A DNA stretch of 10,263 nt from Thermococcus sp. (GTDB taxonomy: Archaea > Methanobacteriota_B > Thermococci > Thermococcales > Thermococcaceae). The DNA is taken from assembly GCF_027066465.1 (NCBI RefSeq), contig NZ_JAMONU010000111.1:1-10263 (forward strand), read 5' to 3'. Shown here in pieces: positions 1 to 6,145 of this stretch. The notes below the pieces were generated by a model. It was not told where the DNA came from, did not search any database, and worked only from the letters and a program-made list of their open reading frames with translations. Within the stretch, counting starts at the first letter, position 1, and each line of letters starts with the position of its first letter. The translations under genes and the position numbers were made by a program.

Positions 1-1438
1 CACCTTTACTCAGCTTCTTCCAGCGCCAGAAGCCGTAGGTAATCCACTCCTCCGGAAGGCCAAAGCGCTTCCTCCAGTGCTCCAGAGCCTTCCTCCACTT
101 CTCCCATAGCTCGGGCTTTTCCTTCTTGAGCCTCTCGAATTCTGCCAGCGAAGCGCTCGGGCAGAGGAAACAGCCTATCCTGTCGAAGCCCCTCTCGTAG
201 AGCGGATTGTAGGGAAGATTCCTACTGAAGATGTAGAGCCACACCTCAATCGCGCGCCAGTGGAATATCGGCGACGCACCTATCTCGTTGGGCACCCACT
301 CGTTCCTCCACACGCGGGGCTGCTTAAACCTCTTTATGCTCTCGTACTTCCTCTGACCGACGAACATGAGCACTCCTTTCGGGTAGTTCTCCTTTATCGC
401 CAGAGTTATCGGGCCGAGCTTGGTGACCTTACAGCACCAGCGGTAATCGCGACCCGGCGGTGAGAAAACGTAGAGCGCCCTCCAGAAGGCGTCTCCAGCG
501 TCCGCAACGACGAACTTTATACCCTTCGGCTCAAGCTCCTTCCTCAGCTTCTCCACGTATTCCACAGTTTCCGGAAACTCTATTCCGGTGTTGTTGAAGA
601 ATACGGTAAAGTCACTGCCGAACTCCTCCAGAGCCAAACCGAGAACGGCCAGGCTGTCCTTTCCGCCGGAGAAGGCAACGGCTACAGGTAGGTCCGAGTA
701 TTTGCTGGCAACCCTCCGCATGAACTCCCTGCTTTTCATGACTTTCTCTTCGAGCGCTATCGAATTGGCTCTCAGAACGTCCTCCATCGTCGCCTTTCTT
801 CCCTCGCGGTAGTTGACGCTCTTCTGCCTCTTGGGCTTGACCCCCGTTCCGCGCTCGCCCCTGATTAAGGCGAAATAGTCCTTCTTCGCTATTCCAGTCG
901 CGAAGACCTCGCCGTCCTCTGAGACGAGAATCACGTCGTCGTTCACCCTTATGCTTGGGTCAGCGTCAAGAACGCCGACAGCCAAAAGATTGGCCCCGTT
1001 CTTTATCGGCTCGACGGCGCCTTTATCGACTATAACCCACTTCTTCATGCTCTTTCCAAAGCGCTTCCAGAGCGCTATGGCTCCTTCAACCTTCAGGCCT
1101 GCCCTCCAGTGGAGCTCAAGGGGGTCGAACTTGAGGTATCCAAAGACGTAGCCGTCCACGATGATTTCGTAGGCCTCATCTTCGCTCGGAAGCTTGTTGA
1201 GGAGGACGACCTTCCCGTCGAGGACTTCGCCAACGTCCACTCCAAAGTGCTCCCTGAAAACAGATTTTATTAACTCTAAATCCTTCTCAAAGGCGAACCT
1301 CAAATCGCCGGGAGGGGTTATGTTCAGCCTGAAGACGCCCTCCTTTCCGTGAATGGCACAGCTATCGCCTATGAGCGGAACGTTGCACTTCCCGCACCAG
1401 TTTATGTAGGCCTTGCCCAAAAATACGGGTCTCCCCAT
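1..1438 (-). CDS. PAPS-reductase-like PP-loop protein with zinc ribbon and PUA domain (partial, C-terminus off window)
   Basis: The first 479 codons are present; the gene continues past base 1. ATG at 1438 is chosen because AGGTGGGAG (1440-1448) lies just upstream. Visible in order: an N-terminal zinc-ribbon-like C15-X2-C18-X8-C27-X2-H30; a PUA-like domain at about residues 131-201 (KKWVIVDKGA, AVGVLDADPS, VFATGIAK); the PP-loop ATP-pyrophosphatase motif SGGKDS at 257-262; a CC pair at 335-336; and C423-X2-C426. Known of the family: proteins of this kind are usually named phosphoadenosine phosphosulfate reductase, and bacterial APS reductases bind a [4Fe-4S] cluster through a CC...CXXC pattern of similar spacing. 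Inferred: the PUA domain and zinc ribbon point to an RNA substrate, so a cytoplasmic RNA-thiolation or other nucleotide-modifying role is as likely as sulfate assimilation. The family call is firm; the substrate is unknown. It is transcribed divergently from the stomatin operon. Confidence 0.88.
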   Translation of the reverse strand, partial: MGRPVFLGKAYINWCGKCNVPLIGDSCAIHGKEGVFRLNITPPGDLRFAFEKDLELIKSVFREHFGVDVGEVLDGKVVLLNKLPSEDEAYEIIVDGYVFGYLKFDPLELHWRAGLKVEGAIALWKRFGKSMKKWVIVDKGAVEPIKNGANLLAVGVLDADPSIRVNDDVILVSEDGEVFATGIAKKDYFALIRGERGTGVKPKRQKSVNYREGRKATMEDVLRANSIALEEKVMKSREFMRRVASKYSDLPVAVAFSGGKDSLAVLGLALEEFGSDFTVFFNNTGIEFPETVEYVEKLRKELEPKGIKFVVADAGDAFWRALYVFSPPGRDYRWCCKVTKLGPITLAIKENYPKGVLMFVGQRKYESIKRFKQPRVWRNEWVPNEIGASPIFHWRAIEVWLYIFSRNLPYNPLYERGFDRIGCFLCPSASLAEFERLKKEKPELWEKWRKALEHWRKRFGLPEEWITYGFWRWKKLSKG

Positions 1439-1469
1439 GCTCCCACCTGAGCCTGAAAGGGTGAGCGGG

Positions 1470-1477
1470 TTTATAAA
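1470..1477 (-). promoter_or_regulatory. TATA box of the PP-loop/PUA gene
   Basis: TTTATAAA on the minus strand lies about 32-39 bases before the ATG at 1438. A start of transcription about 25 bases downstream would leave only about ten bases of leader, just enough for the AGGTGGGAG ribosome binding site at 1440-1448. Confidence 0.7.
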
Positions 1478-1482
1478 GGCAA

Positions 1483-1500
1483 TTGACTCAAACTGAGCAA
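1483..1500. promoter_or_regulatory. Inverted repeat between divergent promoters (possible operator)
   Basis: TTG-a-CTCA-aac-TGAG-CAA is a near-perfect inverted repeat with one unpaired A. It lies directly upstream of the minus-strand TATA box (1470-1477), about 30 bases from the plus-strand TATA box (1531-1538). A regulator bound here would cover the TFB-recognition region of the PP-loop gene. It does not match the SurR (GTTnnnAAC) or the glycolytic TATCAC-N5-GTGATA motif. Its role as an operator is inference. Confidence 0.3.
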
Positions 1501-1530
1501 ATCAAACTAATCATGTTCACCGCAGTAACA

Positions 1531-1538
1531 CTTATAAG
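1531..1538 (+). promoter_or_regulatory. TATA box of the stomatin-nfeD operon
   Basis: CTTATAAG lies about 46-53 bases before the ATG at 1584 and is preceded by a purine-rich stretch that could serve as a BRE. The predicted transcription start is near 1560, giving a leader of about 24 bases that contains the strong ribosome binding site GGAGGTGA (1571-1578). Confidence 0.7.
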
Positions 1539-1583
1539 CCCTTTAATTCTTTTTAGTGTGATAGTTAACTGGAGGTGATAGTA

Positions 1584-2498
1584 ATGGTTGCCTTTGCGGG
1601 GGCCGTTCTCATAATTCTCGGAGCTTTTCTTTTGGTGATGCTCCTTCTGAGCGTTAAGGTGATAAGGCCGTACCAGAGGGGCCTCGTTGAGAGGCTCGGA
1701 AAGTTCAACAGAATCCTTGACCCGGGAATACACTTCATAATTCCCTTCATGGAGCACGTAAAGGTCGTCGATATGCGCGAACACGTGGTTGACGTTCCGC
1801 CGCAGGAGGTTATATGTAAGGACAACGTCGTCGTCACCGTCGATGCCGTCGTTTACTACCAGATTCTCGACCCGGTTAAGGCCGTTTACAACGTCAGCAA
1901 CTTTCTCATGGCCATCATCAAGCTCGCACAGACGAACCTCCGTGCCATCATAGGTGAGATGGAACTCGATGAGACGCTGAGCGGAAGGGACATCATCAAC
2001 GCTAAACTCAGGGAGGAGCTTGACAAGATAACGGACCGCTGGGGAGTTAAGATAACCCGCGTCGAGATACAGCGCATAGACCCGCCGAAGGACATTCAGG
2101 AGGCAATGGCCAAGCAGATGACGGCCGAGAGGGAGAAGAGGGCAATGATACTCCTCGCAGAGGGTAAGAAGGAAGCCGCGATAAAGGAAGCTGAAGGCCA
2201 GAAACAGGCGGCGATACTGAAGGCGGAAGGTGAGAAGCAGAGGCAGATTCTCATAGCCGAAGGTCAGGCCCAGGCAATAAAGAAGGTTCTTGAGGCCCTT
2301 AAGATGGCCGACGAGAAGTACCTAACGCTCCAGTACATCGAGAAGCTCCCGGACCTCGCCAAGTACGGCAACCTGATAGTCCCCTACGACACCGAAGCCC
2401 TCATAGGTCTCCTCAGGATTATCCAGAAAGTTAAAGAGGCCCCTCTACCAGTGCCGGGTGAAAGCCAGAAGGAAGAGAAGTCCGAGTCCAAAGGCTGA
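1584..2498 (+). CDS. Stomatin/prohibitin-like SPFH membrane protein
   Basis: A 304-residue SPFH-family protein that forms oligomeric scaffolds on the cytoplasmic membrane face. One N-terminal membrane segment (about residues 5-25) is followed by the stomatin domain (about 25-185), with signature stretches [24 protein letters not shown] and [10 protein letters not shown]. Then comes a helical coiled-coil tract in which AEG recurs about every 11 residues four times ([44 protein letters not shown]). A hydrophobic patch [15 protein letters not shown] follows, then a charged tail. The in-frame GTG at 1575 is rejected because it sits inside the Shine-Dalgarno GGAGGTGA (1571-1578); the ATG at 1584 has ideal spacing. 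A short NfeD gene starts 16 bases after the stop, the classic stomatin-NfeD pair (compare PH0470/PH0471 of Pyrococcus horikoshii). The family is certain; the exact cellular role is not. Confidence 0.95.
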   Translation: MVAFAGAVLIILGAFLLVMLLLSVKVIRPYQRGLVERLGKFNRILDPGIHFIIPFMEHVKVVDMREHVVDVPPQEVICKDNVVVTVDAVVYYQILDPVKAVYNVSNFLMAIIKLAQTNLRAIIGEMELDETLSGRDIINAKLREELDKITDRWGVKITRVEIQRIDPPKDIQEAMAKQMTAEREKRAMILLAEGKKEAAIKEAEGQKQAAILKAEGEKQRQILIAEGQAQAIKKVLEALKMADEKYLTLQYIEKLPDLAKYGNLIVPYDTEALIGLLRIIQKVKEAPLPVPGESQKEEKSESKG

Positions 2499-2514
2499 AA
2501 AGCGGGTGGTTGAC

Positions 2515-2937
2515 ATGGGGTGGCTGTTTCCCCTCTCCCTTTTAATCCTCGGCCTGCTCATAATAGTCCTCGACATGATGGTAACGGCCTTTATTACCCC
2601 AATAGGCGTTGCCTTGGCAGTGCTGGGGATACTCCTTGGCCTGGGACTGAACTTCGAGGAGAGCTTCACGGTGGCCCTGATAGCGTCGGTTTTGAGCTAC
2701 ATAATAGTAGGCAGGTACATCAGGAGGGACGTCAAAGACATCGGGGTCAAAAAGTACACCTTTGAACTCAAGGGAAAGCGGGGTCGGGTCGTTGAGAAGG
2801 GGAAGGAATACTACATAGTGGAGCTCGAAGGGGACAGGTGGATTGCCCTCAGCGACGAGGAGCTGAACGTCGGCGATATCGTGAAGGTAATCGACGTCGA
2901 CGGCGTCAAATTGATTGTGAAGAAGGTCCCCAAGTGA
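2515..2937 (+). CDS. Short NfeD-family membrane protein (stomatin partner)
   Basis: A 140-residue protein of the short (NfeD1b-like) class. It has about three membrane segments in the first 70 residues ([17 protein letters not shown], then [15 protein letters not shown], then [14 protein letters not shown]). A soluble C-terminal OB-fold domain follows from about residue 78, with the family pattern [16 protein letters not shown] and [20 protein letters not shown]. It lacks the ClpP-like serine protease domain of long NfeD proteins such as PH1510, so it is probably a non-catalytic stomatin partner. The frame is open upstream to a GTG at 2458, but that start would overlap the stomatin gene and give an arginine-rich tail. 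The ATG at 2515, behind GGTGGT (2505-2510), fits the family length of about 140. The last 32 bases overlap the convergent amidohydrolase gene. Confidence 0.9.
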   Translation: MGWLFPLSLLILGLLIIVLDMMVTAFITPIGVALAVLGILLGLGLNFEESFTVALIASVLSYIIVGRYIRRDVKDIGVKKYTFELKGKRGRVVEKGKEYYIVELEGDRWIALSDEELNVGDIVKVIDVDGVKLIVKKVPK

Positions 2938-4135
2938 ACTTTCTGTGGAGGATTCTTCCGTTCACAACGGTCATCTCAACGTCGCTCCCCCTCGCGGAAT
3001 ACACGAGGAGGGAGTACAGGTTTTCTAAGGGCTTGAACCACGGTTTATCTGCCTTTATAAGGACTAAATCCGCCAGGTAGCCCGGTTTCAGGAGTCCCGC
3101 CTTTACGCCGAGTGCTCTGGCCCCAAACAGAGTTGCCATCCCAAACAGCTCCCTCGGAGGAACAGCGTGCGCCCTTCCGGCAGTCAGGTTAGCCACGATT
3201 CCGGCAGTTCTCATCTCAAGGAAGGGGTCTAGGATTCCGGTTGGATTCGGCGAGTCGTTGCCCAAAGCCACGTTGAGGCCGAAGTCAAGGAGTTTCCTCA
3301 GACCCACCGTCCGCGCCTCAAGCTTGACGTTGCTCGTCGGGCAGTGGACGATGCTTGAGCCAGCTTTGGCCAACCTCTCGAAGTCAGAATCGTCCAGGTA
3401 AACGCCGTGGACACCAATTAACCTTTCGTTCAAAAACCCTGCCCTTTTGAGAAGACCAACGGGCGAAAGGCCATAGTGCCTTTTAACCTCAGAAACCTCC
3501 GCTTCGCTCTGGGCGAGATGGATGTGAACCCTTGCGCCGGTTTCCTCAGAGAGTTCTGCAATTTCCGTCATCAGCTCAAGCGAAACGGTATTGGTTGCGT
3601 GCGGTGCCAGAGTGGGCGTTACGAGCTCGCTCCTGTTCCGCCAGCGCTTGAAGAACCGAAAGCCCTCCTCAGGACTCGCGAGGGGAAAATCAATCTTGTC
3701 CATAACTGTCTGTCCAACGAAAGCCCTTATGCCAAGCCTCTCCGCGACCTTCGCTATCTCATCAGCGAAGAAGTAGTGGTCGTTTATCGTTGTCGAGCCG
3801 TTCATCAGGGCCTCCCTGATGCCAAGTTCGGCCCACCTGCGGATTTCTCTCCTCGTCCACTTCAGCTCCATCGGCCAGATGATTCGTTCGAGCCACACTT
3901 CAGTCGGCAGGTCCTCACCCAGACCCCTGAACTTCGTCATGGCTACGTGTGTGTGGGCGTTGATTAAGCCGGGGATTACTATGTAGTCCTTTCCTCCGTA
4001 GACCTCCTCAACGCCCCATTCGCCGACTTCCTCCTCTGGGACTATTGCGAGTATCTCGTTTCCCTCAACGACAACGGCCCCTCTCGTGACGGATTCGTAG
4101 TCCACGAGGACTCCCGTGAGTGCAAACCTGCGCAT
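2906..4135 (-). CDS. Metal-dependent amidohydrolase, MTA/SAH deaminase-like (COG0402)
   Basis: A 409-residue amidohydrolase of the cytosine deaminase/MTA-SAH deaminase/TrzN group, normally a cytoplasmic deaminase of purine-type substrates. Counting from ATG 4135, the metal ligands H61-X-H63 (NAHTHV), H206 (HIHLAQ) and D294 (LGNDS), and the catalytic-type H243 (GVHGVY), are all present. Family features [25 protein letters not shown] and the C-terminal GYLADLVLI are clear. Two positions differ from the characterised Thermotoga TM0936-type enzyme: the HxxE glutamate is Q209, and GTDGAAS is replaced by GNDSPNP. The substrate is therefore open; database names such as MTA/SAH deaminase or N-ethylammeline chlorohydrolase would be transfers. 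The frame is open to a TTG at 4156. The ATG at 4135 is preferred because a TATA-like box at 4160-4170 predicts a nearly leaderless transcript beginning there, and neither start has a good ribosome binding site. Confidence 0.85.
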   Translation of the reverse strand: MRRFALTGVLVDYESVTRGAVVVEGNEILAIVPEEEVGEWGVEEVYGGKDYIVIPGLINAHTHVAMTKFRGLGEDLPTEVWLERIIWPMELKWTRREIRRWAELGIREALMNGSTTINDHYFFADEIAKVAERLGIRAFVGQTVMDKIDFPLASPEEGFRFFKRWRNRSELVTPTLAPHATNTVSLELMTEIAELSEETGARVHIHLAQSEAEVSEVKRHYGLSPVGLLKRAGFLNERLIGVHGVYLDDSDFERLAKAGSSIVHCPTSNVKLEARTVGLRKLLDFGLNVALGNDSPNPTGILDPFLEMRTAGIVANLTAGRAHAVPPRELFGMATLFGARALGVKAGLLKPGYLADLVLIKADKPWFKPLENLYSLLVYSARGSDVEMTVVNGRILHRKFTWGPSSQSI

Positions 4136-4159
4136 AATTGAATATTCGGCAGTCAATAA

Positions 4160-4170
4160 CTTAAATTTTT
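4160..4170 (-). promoter_or_regulatory. TATA-like box of the amidohydrolase gene
   Basis: The minus strand reads AAAAATTTAAG about 25-35 bases before the ATG at 4135. Transcription would begin within a few bases of that ATG, so the message is probably leaderless. This supports the ATG over the upstream TTG at 4156. Confidence 0.55.
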
Positions 4171-4310
4171 TGTCGAGATGACATTAAAAGGCCCAAAGAA
4201 TTTAAATTCAATAACGAAAACCATACTCCATGCCTTGGATTATGGTTGTTGAATCAAGGGTCACTGCCCTGGGCCTGTGGTTGAATAGCCTCTTCTGATT
4301 GGGTTAGCGT
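4171..4310. other. Unassigned intergenic stretch upstream of asnS
   Basis: No convincing ORF lies here. It contains a perfect 12-base A/T palindrome GAATTTAAATTC (4198-4209) that could act as a TATA element in either direction, and a small inverted repeat AGGG-TCACTG-CCCT (4257-4270). A longer-range complementary pair, AGGCCCA (4189-4195) with TGGGCCT (4270-4276), is also present. Bases 4246-4298 contain a weak C/D-box-like order of motifs: TGTTGA, CTGG, GGTTGA, CTGA. Without comparison to other genomes I cannot say whether it is a small RNA, a regulatory region or a spacer. Confidence 0.4.
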
Positions 4311-4316
4311 TATAAA
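4311..4316 (+). promoter_or_regulatory. TATA box of asnS
   Basis: TATAAA (within GCGTTATAAACC) lies 33-38 bases before the GTG start at 4349. The predicted transcription start near 4335-4338 falls at the edge of the ribosome binding site GGAGGTGG (4336-4343), so the leader would be very short. Confidence 0.65.
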
Positions 4317-4348
4317 CCCCCGCCGAAAAGCTTTTGGAGGTGGTAAGG

Positions 4349-5641
4349 GTGATTGATAAGGTTTACTGTGCCGACGTTAAGCCCGAAATGGAGGGAAAGA
4401 GGGTTAAGCTCGCCGGATGGGTTTACAGGAAGAGGGAAGTCGGAAAGAAGGTCTTCATAGTGCTTAGAGACTCAAGCGGAATCGTTCAGGTGGTTTTCTC
4501 CAAGGAGCTCAACGAAGAGGCCTACAGGGAGGCCAAGAAGCTCGGCATTGAGTCAAGCGTCATCATCGAGGGAACCATTAAAGCTGACCCGCGCGCTCCT
4601 ACCGGGGCGGAGGTTCAGGCCGACAAGCTCGAAGTAATCCAGAACGTTGACTTCTTCCCGATAACGAAGGACGTTAGCCCGGAGTTTCTGCTCGACGTCA
4701 GGCACCTGCACCTCCGCTCGCCCAAGGTCGCGAGCATAATGAAAGTAAAGGCCACGCTCGTTCAGGCCGCTAGCGAGTGGCTCCTCCAGGACGGCTGGTA
4801 CGAGGTCTTCCCGCCGATACTCGTTACCGGAGCAGTGGAAGGCGGCTCGACGCTCTTCAAGCTCAAGTACTTCGACAAAACCGCATATCTAAGCCAGTCG
4901 GCCCAGCTCTACCTTGAGGCTGCTATATTTGGCCTTGAAAAGGTCTGGTCCCTCACGCCGAGCTTCAGGGCCGAGAAGAGCAGGACGAGAAGGCACCTCA
5001 CCGAGTTCTGGCACCTTGAACTTGAAGCCGCATGGATGGACCTCTGGGACATCATGAAGGTCGAGGAGGAGCTCGTGAGCTACATGGTTCAGCGCGCGCT
5101 TGAGCTCAGAAGGAGCGAAATTGAGACATTTAGAAAGGATTTAACCACGCTCAAGAACGCCGTTCCGCCGTTTCCGAGGATAAGCTACGACGAGGCCATA
5201 GAGGTACTCCAGAGCAAGGGCGTCGAGATAGAGTGGGGCGAGGACATGGGGGCTGACGAGGAGAGGGTTCTTACCGAAGAGTTCGAGGCCCCGTTCTTCG
5301 TCTACGGCTATCCAAAGGGTATCAAAGCTTTCTACATGAAGGAGGACCCGGAGGACCCGAGGAAGGTTCTCGCGGCGGACATGCTCGCGCCCGAAGGCTA
5401 CGGTGAGATAATCGGTGGCTCCCAGCGTGAGGACGACTACGACAAGCTCGTGCAGCGCATTTTGGAGGAAGGAATGGACCCGAAGGATTACGAGTGGTAC
5501 CTCGACCTCAGGAAGTACGGCTCCGTTCCGCACAGCGGCTTCGGCCTCGGCCTTGAGAGGCTCGTCGCGTGGGTCCTCAAGCTCGACCACGTGAGGTGGG
5601 CCACGCTCTTCCCGAGAACGCCGAGCAGGCTGTATCCGTAG
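4349..5641 (+). CDS. asnS: Asparaginyl-tRNA synthetase
   Basis: A 430-residue class IIb synthetase that charges tRNA-Asn with asparagine in the cytoplasm. Residues 1 to about 105 form the OB-fold anticodon-binding domain (VKLAGWVYRKREVGKK, VLRDSSGIVQVVF). The catalytic core shows motif 1 (about 120-156, ending EVFPPILVTGAVEGG), motif 2 (FRAEKSRTRRHLTEFWHLE, from 206) and motif 3 (GFGLGLERL, 397-405). It is asparagine- rather than aspartate-specific because it carries VPHSGFGLGLER, where archaeal AspRS has PPHGGFGLGAER, and because it closely resembles the Pyrococcus AsnRS I remember. The start is the GTG at 4349, behind GGAGGTGG, giving the expected MIDKVYC N-terminus. Upstream in-frame TTG and GTG codons lie in or before the Shine-Dalgarno. 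A dedicated AsnRS means the organism can make Asn-tRNA directly, without the transamidation route. Confidence 0.97.
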   Translation: MIDKVYCADVKPEMEGKRVKLAGWVYRKREVGKKVFIVLRDSSGIVQVVFSKELNEEAYREAKKLGIESSVIIEGTIKADPRAPTGAEVQADKLEVIQNVDFFPITKDVSPEFLLDVRHLHLRSPKVASIMKVKATLVQAASEWLLQDGWYEVFPPILVTGAVEGGSTLFKLKYFDKTAYLSQSAQLYLEAAIFGLEKVWSLTPSFRAEKSRTRRHLTEFWHLELEAAWMDLWDIMKVEEELVSYMVQRALELRRSEIETFRKDLTTLKNAVPPFPRISYDEAIEVLQSKGVEIEWGEDMGADEERVLTEEFEAPFFVYGYPKGIKAFYMKEDPEDPRKVLAADMLAPEGYGEIIGGSQREDDYDKLVQRILEEGMDPKDYEWYLDLRKYGSVPHSGFGLGLERLVAWVLKLDHVRWATLFPRTPSRLYP

Positions 5642-5665
5642 CAACCTTTGCGCAGGCAAAGGTTG
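5642..5665. repeat. Perfect 9-bp hairpin directly after asnS
   Basis: CAACCTTTG, loop CGCAGG, then CAAAGGTTG: a perfect 9-bp stem beginning on the base after the asnS stop codon (5639-5641). No T-run follows directly, so it is not a bacterial-type terminator. It could protect the 3' end of the transcript or help RNA polymerase pause before the T-rich tract at 5708-5728. Confidence 0.65.
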
Positions 5666-5707
5666 ACCAAAGTTCGTAGCTCCTCACAACGGGCCTGTGT
5701 GATGCCC

Positions 5708-5728
5708 TATTTTCTTCAAGTTTTCTTT
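5708..5728 (+). terminator. T-rich terminator tract after asnS
   Basis: Two T4 runs (5710-5713 and 5721-5724) lie in a pyrimidine-rich stretch about 70 bases after the asnS stop. Archaeal intrinsic termination needs oligo-T runs rather than a hairpin, so this is the best candidate end of the asnS transcript. Confidence 0.45.
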
Positions 5729-5751
5729 GAGCATCCCAAAGGAGAACTCTC

Positions 5752-6000
5752 TTGAAAAGCCCTTACAAAAGGGTTTACTCCTTCCTGACGCCCTTCAGGT
5801 GTCGGTTTAAAGTTAAACCAATAGCAGAAGGGCAAGTTGATAAAGTTCTCACGCTCAAACAGCCATTGGGTGAGAAAATCCCCAAAACTTGGCCTCTAAA
5901 AGGAGCTACAAACAGTCTCAAACTTCGTGCTCAGCCTTTGGGAAAGGCTGGCAAAAAGAGCGCCTTTCTATCCAAAGAACAAAAAACAGTTGTGCACTAA
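5752..6000 (+). CDS. Doubtful small basic ORF, 82 residues, no recognised family
   Basis: An open frame from TTG at 5752 with a fair ribosome binding site AAAGGAGA seven bases upstream (5738-5745). The product would be very basic (about 20 Lys/Arg against 4 Asp/Glu). It has a loose internal repeat (KQPLGEKIPK and AQPLGKAGKK) and no membrane segment or cysteine motif. Against it being a gene: the composition is unlike every neighbour, codons CGG, CGT, CTA and CAA are used where the neighbours favour AGG, CTC and CAG, no TATA box is clear, and the region folds into hairpins. It may be a small foreign or basic nucleic-acid-binding protein, the remnant of a mobile element, or chance. No function is assigned. 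Confidence 0.2.
   Translation: MKSPYKRVYSFLTPFRCRFKVKPIAEGQVDKVLTLKQPLGEKIPKTWPLKGATNSLKLRAQPLGKAGKKSAFLSKEQKTVVH
5932..5950. repeat. 8-bp hairpin within the island
   Basis: CAGCCTTT, loop GGG, then AAAGGCTG is a perfect 8-bp stem inside the doubtful ORF, the strongest single hairpin of the island. An A-rich stretch follows on the plus strand. On the minus strand a T5 run (5954-5958) precedes the hairpin. Confidence 0.55.
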
Positions 6001-6063
6001 CCAAGTACAGCATTGATTGAGGGTTAAACACTAAATGAAGTCTTCAGAGTAGTTCAGCATCCG

Positions 6064-6075
6064 AAAGGCGCCTTT
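6064..6075. repeat. Perfect 12-base palindrome
   Basis: AAAGGCGCCTTT is identical to its reverse complement. It sits in the island and overlaps one copy of the 15-base near-repeat (6056-6070). It could be a protein-binding site or an element end; there is no direct evidence for either. Confidence 0.5.
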
Positions 6076-6126
6076 AAAGAGTGAGACACTCAGCAGATGG
6101 AGCAAATCCAGTCTCCGAAAATTGCA

Positions 6127-6145
6127 CTTCTAAACTTCTAAAAAA
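6127..6145 (-). terminator. Oligo-T terminator of tRNA-Met
   Basis: Read on the minus strand, a T6 run (6140-6145) lies about 43 bases beyond the CCA end of the tRNA and is followed by a second short T-run. On the plus strand this is a tandem CTTCTAAA, CTTCTAAA (6127-6142). Oligo-T stretches are the usual archaeal tRNA terminators. Confidence 0.5.

Larger units (their letters stand above)
5729..6126. other. Low-G+C, hairpin-rich island between asnS and tRNA-Met
   Basis: Bases 5761-6180 are about 44% G+C by hand count, whereas two 60-base lines of asnS gave 60% and 70%. Short inverted repeats are dense: CCTGA/TCAGG (5784-5799), GGTTTA/TAAACC (5804-5819), CAGCCTTT/AAAGGCTG (5932-5950), the palindrome AAAGGCGCCTTT (6064-6075), GAGTG/CACTC (6079-6091), and just beyond, GCTT/AAGC (6166-6176). 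Two 15-base near-repeats, AGCATCCCAAAGGAG (5730-5744) and AGCATCCGAAAGGCG (6056-6070), flank the only sizeable ORF. I recognise no transposase, RNA family or viral gene. Its position beside a tRNA 3' end is typical for integration remnants, but no copy of the tRNA end is visible here. Confidence 0.5.

Noticed and set aside
1558..1582. GTGATAGT repeated at 1558-1565 and 1575-1582 before the stomatin gene
   Set aside because: The second copy is explained by the ribosome binding site and start region; it does not form the inverted TATCAC-N5-GTGATA regulator motif.
2458..2514. Upstream GTG start extending NfeD by 19 residues
   Set aside because: It would overlap the stomatin gene, add an Arg/Lys/Pro-rich tail before the first membrane helix and lacks a better ribosome binding site than the ATG at 2515.
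3476..3967. 163-codon plus-strand open frame inside the amidohydrolase gene
   Set aside because: The opposite frame encodes conserved metal-binding motifs, while this one has a Pro/Arg/Cys-rich random look with no ribosome binding site.
4136..4156. TTG start at 4156 extending the amidohydrolase by 7 residues
   Set aside because: No ribosome binding site precedes it, and the TATA-like box at 4160-4170 would place transcription start inside or after it.
5141..5659. 172-codon minus-strand open frame opposite asnS
   Set aside because: It lies wholly within the well-supported asnS gene in a complementary frame, matches no family and has no promoter; long shadow frames are common in G+C-rich genes.
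4271..5699. GGGCCTGTG occurring on both sides of asnS (4271-4279 and 5691-5699)
   Set aside because: Only nine bases match and the flanks differ, so chance is sufficient; there is no sign that asnS is bounded by a repeat.
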